Position numbers and translations under genes: made by a program
NCBI GenBank assembly: GCA_035529735.1
Contig: DATKWE010000003.1
Span: forward strand, 1-10,186
Source: JAAXQD01 sp035529735
Lineage (GTDB): Bacteria > Desulfobacterota > Desulfobacteria > Desulfobacterales > UBA11574
DNA length: 10,186 bases
Direction of reading: 5' to 3'
Notes under the pieces: model-generated
Database searches by the model: none
Told to the model about the DNA's origin: nothing
The model's input: only the letters and a program-made list of their open reading frames with translations
Part shown: one piece after another, positions 1 through 5,263 of the stretch
Numbering within the stretch: position 1 is the first letter of the stretch
Layout of the letters: every line of letters starts with the position of its first letter

Positions 1-184
1 TCGAGTATTGAAGATCTTTGTCATTCTGCAAGACCAGGGTTTCCGCTGATGCGTCAAGCTTAAAATCCTTTGCGTTATAAGCGAGAAAGGAAACCACTGC
101 CAAAATAAAAACAATAACTCGTTTCGGCCGCCCGATGACGATCTTTTGGAAAAACCGTGTTGGCAGAGTAGAATAGTGTGTCAT
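1..184 (-). CDS. MMPL/RND-family exporter, N-terminal part only
   Basis: The first 61 codons of a gene that runs off the left edge. The protein starts MTHYSTLPTRF, has a basic stretch (GRPKR, about residues 19-23), one hydrophobic membrane segment (about residues 22-38), and then the motif FKLDASAETLVLQNDKDL. That motif matches, from memory, the beginning of the periplasmic loop of MMPL/HpnN-like exporters of the RND superfamily, which move lipids or hydrophobic compounds across the inner membrane. The gene follows the mlaC-like gene by about 49 bases on the same strand, which suggests one operon for envelope lipid trafficking. The pair also resembles the hpnM/hpnN pair of hopanoid loci, but no other hopanoid gene is visible. 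A second in-frame ATG lies two codons upstream (188-190), and no strong ribosome binding site decides between them. The family call rests on the N-terminus alone. Confidence 0.7.
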   Translation of the reverse strand, partial: MTHYSTLPTRFFQKIVIGRPKRVIVFILAVVSFLAYNAKDFKLDASAETLVLQNDKDLQYS

Positions 185-233
185 GTCCATTGCTGAAACA
201 GAAGGGTTCGGGTCGAGTGGTGCTAAAAGATTA

Positions 234-815
234 TTATTTAATTTCAGTGGTTTCCAGTTTCAGCAGGAGATCGTCAAAGGTTCCTTTGTCGAGGATCTGG
301 TCAAACTGAGACCGGTAGGTCACGATAATGCTGATGCCCTCTATCTCCATGTCATAGATCTTCCAGCTTTGCGTTGATTTATAAAGCTTATATGTCATGG
401 ATATTTTTTTGTCTTTGGAAATCACTTCCGTCGGTATCTCAACCTTTCTCCCGTCTTGAACCGGCGTTTTATACACCACGGCTTCATCGGTATAAAGAGA
501 CAGTTTTTCAAGATACGACGCCTCCAGTCGTTTAATAAAAAGATCGGTAAATTTTTCCTTTTGTTCTTCTGAAAGGCCGGGCCAGTACTTTCTTCCCAAA
601 GAGAGTTTCGCCATGATGGAGAAATCGAATATCGGTGTGACGATTTCGATAATTTGTCTGTCTTTTTCCTGTTTGTCCATGTTTTTTTTCTGCAAAACGG
701 CAATGGCCGCATCCAGTTTACTTGCCAATATTTCTTTTGCACTGTTCTTGTCATCCGTTAAACCGGCTTGGGCCGTAACCAACAGAATAAGAACCGCGTA
801 GAGCAGACGCTTCAT
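234..815 (-). CDS. mlaC: MlaC/Ttg2D-family periplasmic phospholipid-binding protein
   Basis: The product has 193 residues, close to the usual size of MlaC (E. coli about 211). Proteins of this family carry phospholipid through the periplasm between an outer-membrane lipoprotein complex and an inner-membrane ABC transporter (MlaFEDB). Visible signs are a signal peptide (basic MKR, hydrophobic core, likely cleavage after TAQA at about residue 17), the family segment FDFSIMAKLSLGRKYW in the first half, LSEEQKEKFTDLF in the middle, and a C-terminal half with SWKIYDMEIEGISIIVTYRSQF, all typical of the MlaC/Ttg2 fold. The start at 815 is preferred over the longer open frame to 983 because it gives a clean signal peptide and has an AAGGA ribosome binding site at about 823-827. 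The downstream gene is an MMPL-type exporter, so the pair could also be HpnM/HpnN-like. Confidence 0.88.
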   Translation of the reverse strand: MKRLLYAVLILLVTAQAGLTDDKNSAKEILASKLDAAIAVLQKKNMDKQEKDRQIIEIVTPIFDFSIMAKLSLGRKYWPGLSEEQKEKFTDLFIKRLEASYLEKLSLYTDEAVVYKTPVQDGRKVEIPTEVISKDKKISMTYKLYKSTQSWKIYDMEIEGISIIVTYRSQFDQILDKGTFDDLLLKLETTEIK

Positions 816-1186
816 AACAGAATCCTTTGACCAAGCTATATTTTGCCCATGCCTAACCGAAATTATTTTTTTATGCAACCATTTTATAACGGCGCGATGC
901 AGATTCAGCCATGAACGCACCGGGGTCTTGATCGATGGTTCTGCCAATATACACAGGTCGCGTTTAAATCGATACCCCCCCACAGGTAATATATTATTTC
1001 ACCCTGTGAAAGATGATGAATTCGTAAAAGATCGTTTTTTGAAAATTTTACGAAACCTTAAAAAATAGATCAAGGGATTGCTTTTGAAATTTTTTAAAAA
1101 CGAATTATGGTTGTGGTTGAAATTTTTCTTGGTTATGTTGAATATTAGAAAATGGGCGCAGCAGGGCATGAAATTTTTTGACGGGC
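816..1186. other. Divergent intergenic region with inverted repeats
   Basis: No gene is supported here. Two inverted repeats are visible: CACAGG (981-986) with CCTGTG (1003-1008), and a perfect 9-bp pair TTCGTAAAA (1021-1029) with TTTTACGAA (1046-1054). The region is AT-rich, includes a run of seven C (975-981), and must hold the promoter of the leftward mlaC operon, but I cannot place a convincing -35/-10 pair for it. The open frames here on either strand have no ribosome binding site or recognisable protein. Confidence 0.5.
1021..1054. repeat. Perfect 9+9 bp inverted repeat between divergent operons
   Basis: TTCGTAAAA at 1021-1029 is the exact reverse complement of TTTTACGAA at 1046-1054, with 16 bases between. 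No T tract follows the arms directly on either strand, so it does not look like a terminator. Its place between the mlaC-type and sigma-factor operons fits an operator or a 5' leader structure, but no regulator can be named. Confidence 0.5.
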
Positions 1187-1214
1187 GGAACATTTCAGAA
1201 AGATCATTGTCTAA
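1187..1214 (+). promoter_or_regulatory. ECF sigma (RpoE-type) promoter of the sigma operon
   Basis: A -35 block GGAACAT (1187-1193) is followed by exactly 15 bases and a -10 block GTCTAA (1209-1214). This matches the known RpoE/ECF-type consensus (GGAACTT, N15-16, GTC or TCTGA type -10). The same layout recurs at 5194-5221 before the vWA gene. ECF sigma factors commonly autoregulate, so recognition by the sigma encoded just downstream is the simplest reading. Transcription would begin near 1220, at or next to the ATG. Confidence 0.68.
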
Positions 1215-1219
1215 ACAGA

Positions 1220-1828
1220 ATGAACAAAGACATTAACAAACCGGCGGATCTATCCGACCGAGACACAGAACTTATCAGGGCTGTTCAGGCCGGCGATGTT
1301 GCTGCATTTGACGAACTGGTCCTCAAACACAAAGACAGATTGTTTAACATGGTCTTCTGGGTTTTAGGAGATTACCAGGAAGCCAACGATTGCGCCCAGG
1401 AGATCTTCATAAAAATCTTCAAGGCTATAAAAAAGTTCAGGTTCGAATCGGCATTTTCCACCTGGCTCTATCGCATTGCCATGAACACCTGTAAAAACAG
1501 GGTAAAATCATCCGCTTACCGATGGAAAAAAAAGACCGTTTCCATAGAACGCCCGAAAAGTTCAAAAAACGGCAACCCTTTCCATGAAATCAAGAACAGC
1601 TCGCCATCTCCGGCAAAGGAACTTGAAAAAAAAGAGCGGTTGATACTGATTCAAAATGCCATAAATTCACTGCCCGAGGCGCAAAACCAGATGGTTGTAC
1701 TGCGTGACATTCAGGGGCTGTCTTATCAGGAGATTTCAGATGTCACCGGGCTGAGCCTCGGCACCGTCAAATCGAGACTTGCAAGGGGAAGGCTCGATTT
1801 AAGAAATAGACTAAAAGGAAGGGTATAA
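1220..1828 (+). CDS. ECF-type RNA polymerase sigma factor (RpoE-like)
   Basis: The 202-residue product directs RNA polymerase to a dedicated promoter set, probably for envelope stress. Sigma region 2 spans about residues 25-95, with the -10-binding stretch DCAQEIFIKIFKAIKKF (about 57-73) and FSTWLYRIAMNTCKNR (79-94). A charged linker follows (about 98-138). Region 4 spans about 140-198, with LPEAQNQMVVLRDIQGLSYQ and the helix-turn-helix LSLGTVKSRLARGR that reads the -35 element. There is no extra C-terminal domain. An in-frame TTG at 1178 would add 14 residues (MTGGTFQKDHCLNR), but those codons overlap the promoter blocks, so ATG 1220 is preferred; it has no good ribosome binding site. The stop is one base from the next ATG, so translation with the anti-sigma gene is coupled. 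The exact ECF subgroup cannot be settled by eye. Confidence 0.93.
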   Translation: MNKDINKPADLSDRDTELIRAVQAGDVAAFDELVLKHKDRLFNMVFWVLGDYQEANDCAQEIFIKIFKAIKKFRFESAFSTWLYRIAMNTCKNRVKSSAYRWKKKTVSIERPKSSKNGNPFHEIKNSSPSPAKELEKKERLILIQNAINSLPEAQNQMVVLRDIQGLSYQEISDVTGLSLGTVKSRLARGRLDLRNRLKGRV

Positions 1829-1829
1829 A

Positions 1830-2867
1830 ATGGAGTGTGCCTTAATTCAGGAACGTTTGTCCGAATATATCGATAGCACTTTAGATGCAGACGACCGTGC
1901 CGCGGTTGAAAACCACATTTTCACCTGCAAAAGCTGTAAAGAAGATCTCGCGTCATTGACCGAGATGGTCGAAGAATTGCACGCCATGGATCCGGTGGAA
2001 GCCCCGGCAGATTTTCTTGAAAAAATCCATGAACGCATGGATTCTCGATTTAGTTTAGACCGGATAATTCGAAAATTGTTTATTCCATTCCGCATCAAGA
2101 TCCCGTTGGAGCTTGCAGCGGCAGCGACCATCACCATTCTCGTTTTTTTTGTCTTTAATATTCAACAGAAAGAGGTTCCGTCCGTACAGATCCTTTCAGA
2201 TTCCATATCCGAAAAGTTGGCCGAAAAGCCGACAGAAGACCGTATGAAGGCGGCATTTGAAAAGGAAGCCAAAAGTGTGGCTCCGGTCCTTGAAGCAGTC
2301 CCGACACCACCATCAGACAAAGAACAAATCCGATTAACCCGGAAATCCACGGCAACAACCACCGTTCAACCTTCAATCCAAAGGGAATCCAAACCACCCA
2401 CATCTGTTGTTGGAAAGGCTGAAGAGGCGCCGCCGGTTATAAAAGATAACACCATCGAACTTGCCCTGGTACTCAAAACAGCCCCCACCGGAGGTGTTTA
2501 CAAACCGGGTATTGCCATGGAACCGTCTCGACTCCCAAAAAAGGACGAGAAAGCCGCCGGAACCGAGAATACCGACAGAGATTTCTTCGAAAGAAACGCC
2601 ACGGCCAAGCATAAAGCGCCGGTTGCTGACCTGCTTCCCAGTTTGGAAAATATCATCCGCCGCGCCCAAGGAAAGGTTTCCTTCGTAGAAATTGATCGGC
2701 AGACCGATCGATTAAAATCGATTGATGCGGAAATCCCCGCCCAGAGCTATCCATCATTTTGTAGAGAATTGGCCCGATTGGCCACATTCCAGGCCCCTCC
2801 GCCCCCCCTTTCTGATCAAGATCTGGATACCATTCAGGTTCGTATCAGTTTCATCTATCCGCATTAA
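1830..2867 (+). CDS. Zinc-finger (ZAS) membrane anti-sigma factor
   Basis: The 345-residue protein very likely binds and holds the sigma factor encoded just upstream. The cytoplasmic N-terminus is a zinc-binding anti-sigma domain of the zf-HC2 type: C3, then LSEYIDSTLDADDRA, then H29-x3-C33-x2-C36. One membrane segment follows at about 92-111 (IPLELAAAATITILVFFVFN). The rest is periplasmic: a long low-complexity Pro/Thr/Lys-rich linker (about 115-255) and a compact C-terminal domain (about 265-345) with a cysteine in SFCRELARLATF and ending QVRISFIYPH. The C-terminal domain may be the sensory part; it recalls the DUF2275-type ends of delta-proteobacterial zinc-finger proteins, but I am not sure. 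A strong ribosome binding site (AAGGAAGGG, 1815-1823) lies inside the end of the sigma gene. The 345-residue length is large for a ZAS protein because of the periplasmic part. Confidence 0.88.
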   Translation: MECALIQERLSEYIDSTLDADDRAAVENHIFTCKSCKEDLASLTEMVEELHAMDPVEAPADFLEKIHERMDSRFSLDRIIRKLFIPFRIKIPLELAAAATITILVFFVFNIQQKEVPSVQILSDSISEKLAEKPTEDRMKAAFEKEAKSVAPVLEAVPTPPSDKEQIRLTRKSTATTTVQPSIQRESKPPTSVVGKAEEAPPVIKDNTIELALVLKTAPTGGVYKPGIAMEPSRLPKKDEKAAGTENTDRDFFERNATAKHKAPVADLLPSLENIIRRAQGKVSFVEIDRQTDRLKSIDAEIPAQSYPSFCRELARLATFQAPPPPLSDQDLDTIQVRISFIYPH

Positions 2868-3202
2868 AATTTTTCGACACTGTTTTTCCCTTAGAATCTG
2901 TTTCAAATCCTCCCGGCGAGTATTTTTTGTCTTTTACCGGAAAGCGTTTTGCGATGGGGCGCGTATAAAAATTCTTGATTTTTTACTCATAGATGATATG
3001 AATGGATTGTCTGGAAACCAATACCCGTGGAAAACCTGCCATAAGAATCTTTTTCTATTTAACCTTTTAAATCAGGACGCATCGGGTGTTGGGTATCCGT
3101 AAGAACCAGACGGCTGTTATCCCACCGCTTAAAGCCCTTGGTGCGTTTGATCAACTTTAACTTTTTTTCGTTGTGATAACAGGTTTTCACTGAGAACAAA
3201 CC
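2868..3202. other. Intergenic region, no gene supported
   Basis: The stretch between the anti-sigma gene and the small lipoprotein gene contains no reading frame with a ribosome binding site and recognisable product. It is T-rich in places (2875-2890, 2922-2935, 3048-3065) but has no clear stem plus T tract, so I see no convincing terminator for the sigma operon. Confidence 0.4.
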
Positions 3203-3224
3203 TATAATAGTCAAAAGGAGGAGG
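3203..3224 (+). promoter_or_regulatory. -10-like TATAAT and strong ribosome binding site of lipoprotein gene
   Basis: TATAAT at 3203-3208 is a perfect sigma-70 -10 box, but no good -35 lies 16-18 bases upstream. AGGAGGAGG at 3216-3224 is a near-ideal Shine-Dalgarno site 6 bases before the ATG. If the -10 box is used, the leader would be only about 16 bases. Confidence 0.5.
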
Positions 3225-3230
3225 TTTCAA

Positions 3231-3440
3231 ATGAATTTTCTAAGAGTTTTTACCGTATTCATCTTTCTAACCCTTGGTGCCGGTTTTATCGGATGTGGGG
3301 GTGGAGGTACCGACATCAAAGCTTCAAATACTACAGTCGGTCAAGAATTAATGGATCTTGAAAAAGAATATAAAGATGGCATCATTACTGAAAAAGAATA
3401 TAACAATACCAAATCGAAAATTTTAAAAAGGAAGTATTAG
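3231..3440 (+). CDS. Small SHOCT-domain lipoprotein
   Basis: A 69-residue protein with a lipoprotein signal: N-terminal basic residue, hydrophobic core (about 6-20), and lipobox-like FIGC with the acylated cysteine at residue 22, followed by GGGG. The rest is a SHOCT-type short C-terminal domain (about 35-67): ELMDLEKEYKDGIITEKEY, followed by NNTKSKILKRK, the usual helix, turn 'DGIIT', helix pattern. The domain is known as a small oligomerisation or interaction module attached to many membrane proteins; its exact role here is unknown. EKEY occurs twice ten residues apart, and the DNA shows this as a 14-base direct repeat (3360-3373 and 3390-3403). The ribosome binding site is very strong, so the gene is probably well expressed. 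The gene stands alone with its own terminator. Confidence 0.8.
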   Translation: MNFLRVFTVFIFLTLGAGFIGCGGGGTDIKASNTTVGQELMDLEKEYKDGIITEKEYNNTKSKILKRKY

Positions 3441-3551
3441 ACGGCGATGAACCCCATTTGAACAGGCAACAGCAAAATCGGCGTTTAAAACTTCGCTGAA
3501 AGTCTGGAATTTTCTAAAATTTACATATCTTGTATTAAGACATGAAGACAA

Positions 3552-3574
3552 GGGCGTTTCGCCCCTGCCTTTTT
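3552..3574 (+). terminator. Probable rho-independent terminator after lipoprotein gene
   Basis: GGGCG (3552-3556), loop TTT, CGCCC (3560-3564), then a T tract at 3570-3574. The stem is short and the T tract is separated from it by five bases, so this is a moderate-quality terminator about 110 bases after the lipoprotein stop codon. Confidence 0.5.
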
Positions 3575-3687
3575 ATATCCCCGCAACCGTTTCACCAATT
3601 CGTGAATACCACCGCCGCGGGTCGATTCCGAATTGCAGGCACTACGATAAGCGTCTATTTTTTAAGCCTTTAAAGGGAGATATATCC

Positions 3688-3768
3688 TTGGCACAAACTT
3701 TGGATGTTATCTTTCTATCAGGGCTTTTTTTGATGCCCTTGTCGGTTTTAATGCAGTTGACGCCTTAA
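3688..3768 (+). CDS. Possible 26-residue hydrophobic peptide
   Basis: TTG at 3688 opens a 26-codon frame whose product (TTG read as M) is MAQTLDVIFLSGLFLMPLSV followed by LMQLTP. It contains an uninterrupted hydrophobic segment long enough to cross the membrane (about residues 7-24). The start has an excellently placed Shine-Dalgarno site, AAAGGGAG (3672-3679), eight bases upstream. I recognise no family. It could be a small membrane protein or a type-I-toxin-like peptide, or a chance frame. It lies just before the promoter at 3773-3800 and has no nearby partner gene. Confidence 0.3.
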   Translation: MAQTLDVIFLSGLFLMPLSVLMQLTP

Positions 3769-3772
3769 ACTG

Positions 3773-3800
3773 TTGACATATCACTTTGTGGTAATATATT
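3773..3800 (+). promoter_or_regulatory. Sigma-70-like promoter with operator-like palindrome
   Basis: A perfect -35 TTGACA (3773-3778), 16-base spacer and -10 TATATT (3795-3800). An imperfect inverted repeat, ATATCAC (3778-3784) with GTAATAT (3791-3797), 6 of 7 pairs, fills the spacer and enters the -10, as a repressor site would. The predicted transcript starts near 3807 and runs directly into the structured element at 3851-3943; no convincing protein gene follows until 4170. Confidence 0.5.
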
Positions 3801-3850
3801 TGATAATGCCGTATGGACTTTTGCCATTCCATTCTTCTTTCAATCCTCTG

Positions 3851-3943
3851 GGATACCCCTGGAAAAATCACCCCTTTTAAGGGGTATCCGCTTAAGGGTC
3901 CGAATGCGTTAGCATCCCGGGTTGCACACCGAGTGTCCAGGGG
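3851..3943 (+). ncRNA. Candidate structured RNA or repeat element with alternative helices
   Basis: Two strong helices compete for the same C-run. Helix A pairs GGATACCCC (3851-3859) with GGGGTATCC (3881-3889), 9 perfect pairs. Helix B pairs CCCCTGGA (3856-3863) with TCCAGGGG (3936-3943), 8 perfect pairs, and then allows an inner ACCCC/GGGGT hairpin (3870-3874 with 3881-3885), an ATGC-GTTA-GCAT hairpin (3904-3915) and a CGG/CCG hairpin (3918-3920 with 3929-3931), giving a multi-branched fold. It lies about 45 bases downstream of a good promoter. It could be a regulatory RNA, a leader of the kinase-like gene, or a palindromic repeat element. No known RNA family was recognised. The open frames crossing it on both strands look non-coding. 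Confidence 0.35.
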
Positions 3944-4155
3944 CAATCGCAAAAAATATAGAAAGAAAATAGACACTTCCTGCAGAAAGAAGAGGTTAAA
4001 AACAATTCCATTATTATCATAAAGTTAACGTCCGAATAGGCAAATGCAAATTATGGGTCTTTTGCCTTGGTTTTTATAAGCCTGGCAGTGATTATTTGGA
4101 TTTTTTAAAAAGATGGTCCATTTTAACTATTGAACAATAAAACTTATTTTAAAAG
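3944..4155. other. Intergenic region before kinase-like gene
   Basis: AT-rich sequence with no supported gene. The open frame that continues from 3813 to 4022 across the structured element has no ribosome binding site and a biased Lys/Arg-rich tail, so it is not called. No clear promoter for the downstream gene was found, so it may be transcribed from 3773-3800. Confidence 0.4.
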
Positions 4156-4169
4156 AAAGGCGGGCTAAA

Positions 4170-4976
4170 ATGTCTGTAATTACAATTTCTAGAGGATCGT
4201 ATAGTAAAGGTAAAAAGATCGCTGAGAAGATCGCGCAAAAGTTGGGATATGAATGCATTTCAAGAGACATTCTCATCGATGCTTCAGAATATTTTAATGT
4301 TCCCGAGATTAAGCTTATTCGAGCACTTCATGATGCGCCCTCGATTTTTAATCGTTTCCATTACGGAAAAGAAAAATACATCAGTTATATACGTGAGGCG
4401 CTCTTAAACCATGTGCAAAAGGACAATGTTGTCTATCATGGTTTAGCAGGCCATTTTTTCCTCCAAGACGTGCCTCATGTTCTTAAAGTCCGAATTATTG
4501 CAGATTTGGAATATCGAATAAAAGAAGAAATGAAACGGGAGAATATTTCTGAAAAGGACGCCCGTTATATCTTAAAAAAAGACGATGACGAAAGGCGGAA
4601 ATGGGGCCTGTATCTTTATGGTAAAGATACCGCAGATTCGAGCCTGTACGATATCGTTCTGCATATTGATAATTTAAAGGCAGACGATGCTGTAGACATA
4701 TTGATTGATGCAGTAAAACGTCCTTGTTTCCAGACCACGACTGAATCTAAAATGATTCTCAACGATTTGTATTCAGCTGCATCGGCAAAAGCAAAGATAA
4801 TTGATGAATTTCCTTTGGCTGATGTCAGCAGTAAAAATGGGACCGTCTATATTAGTGTCAAAGCATCCATCTCCCAGACAAACGGTACATCAAATACATT
4901 AAATGAGTTGTTTAAAGATTTTAACGACGCAAAAGAAGTTAAAATAGAGGTTCTTCCCTTCGTAACCGACGATTAA
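4170..4976 (+). CDS. Cytidylate-kinase-like protein with C-terminal BON-like extension
   Basis: The 268-residue protein starts with a P-loop of the cytidylate-kinase-like type (ITISRGSYSKGKKIAEKIA, residues 4-22), followed by LGYECISRDIL (25-35), which in this family leads to the nucleotide-binding region. A charged lid-like stretch (DDDERRKWGLYLYG, 138-151) and DSSLYDIVLHIDNL (156-169) complete the kinase half. It resembles the 'cytidylate kinase-like family' (AAA_26/Cytidylate_kin2) rather than housekeeping Cmk, so true CMP phosphorylation is not certain. Residues about 192-265 form a second alpha-beta domain (LNDLYSAASAKAKIIDEF, then TVYISVKASIS, then VKIEVLPF) that resembles a BON-type repeat. 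AAAGGCGG at 4156-4163 is the ribosome binding site. The gene stands alone and is AT-richer than the vWA gene that follows. Confidence 0.8.
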   Translation: MSVITISRGSYSKGKKIAEKIAQKLGYECISRDILIDASEYFNVPEIKLIRALHDAPSIFNRFHYGKEKYISYIREALLNHVQKDNVVYHGLAGHFFLQDVPHVLKVRIIADLEYRIKEEMKRENISEKDARYILKKDDDERRKWGLYLYGKDTADSSLYDIVLHIDNLKADDAVDILIDAVKRPCFQTTTESKMILNDLYSAASAKAKIIDEFPLADVSSKNGTVYISVKASISQTNGTSNTLNELFKDFNDAKEVKIEVLPFVTDD

Positions 4977-4996
4977 ACTCAAACTCCATCCATAAA

Positions 4997-5038
4997 AACG
5001 GCATGGTGGTGGCATACGGGTCATTGCCATGCCGGTTT
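4997..5038. repeat. Hairpin downstream of kinase-like gene
   Basis: CGGCATGG (4999-5006) pairs perfectly with CCATGCCG (5027-5034), and flanking A/T bases extend the stem with one bulge. An inner GGCA/TGCC pair (5011-5014 with 5025-5028) competes with it. It starts about 20 bases after the kinase-like stop codon, where a terminator would be, but the right arm is followed only by GTTTGTGTC, so it may be a weak or factor-assisted terminator. Confidence 0.45.
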
Positions 5039-5193
5039 GTGTCAATTCTTCACTGGCTGTTCCCCAAACAACATTTTTTTTGAGAACTCATCGAAACGTT
5101 TTTTATTCATAAATCTTTTCGAAGTTAAAGAAATGCGATTCCAACTGTTTGCGCCCCAACCTTCATAATACCCTCACCCATCAAAATTTTTTG

Positions 5194-5221
5194 GGAACTT
5201 TTTCCCAACCGCCTTGTCTAA
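5194..5221 (+). promoter_or_regulatory. ECF sigma promoter of the vWA gene, with palindrome over -35
   Basis: GGAACTT (5194-5200), 15 bases, GTCTAA (5216-5221): the same layout, spacer length and -10 block as the promoter before the ECF sigma gene (1187-1214), with one difference in the -35. The predicted start of transcription is about 5227, leaving a leader of about 37 bases with a strong ribosome binding site. A perfect 7-bp palindrome, TTGGGAA (5191-5197) with TTCCCAA (5202-5208), overlaps the -35 and could bind a second regulator. Confidence 0.75.
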
Positions 5222-5263
5222 TGGAACCAAAGAATTAAAAAATGACCCAAGGAGGTTGGAACA

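Noticed and set aside
2908..2935. CTC-CCGGC-GAG hairpin followed by T tract as terminator of the sigma operon
   Set aside because: Only three base pairs can form, too weak to support a terminator.
2722..3102. 126-residue open frame overlapping the anti-sigma end
   Set aside because: It overlaps the anti-sigma coding end in another frame, has no ribosome binding site, and its product is a Phe/Arg-rich shadow sequence without any family pattern.
3191..3213. Possible third ECF promoter (GAGAACA...GTCAAA) before the lipoprotein gene
   Set aside because: The spacer is far too short (about 12 bases) and the -35 lacks GGAAC.
3437..3464. GTCTAA on the minus strand after the lipoprotein gene
   Set aside because: No GGAAC block lies 15-16 bases upstream on that strand and no gene follows.
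3720..3739. AGGGC...GCCCT hairpin
   Set aside because: No T tract follows the right arm on the plus strand, and it lies within the small hydrophobic frame; too weak to call.
3707..3976. Minus-strand 89-residue frame over the structured element
   Set aside because: It crosses the palindromic element and the promoter and has no ribosome site or domain. The GYPLKG stretch appears in the frames on both strands because of the inverted repeat, not because of coding.
3813..4022. Plus-strand 69-residue frame over the structured element
   Set aside because: No ribosome binding site; the sequence follows the palindromes and then becomes a Lys/Arg-rich tail.
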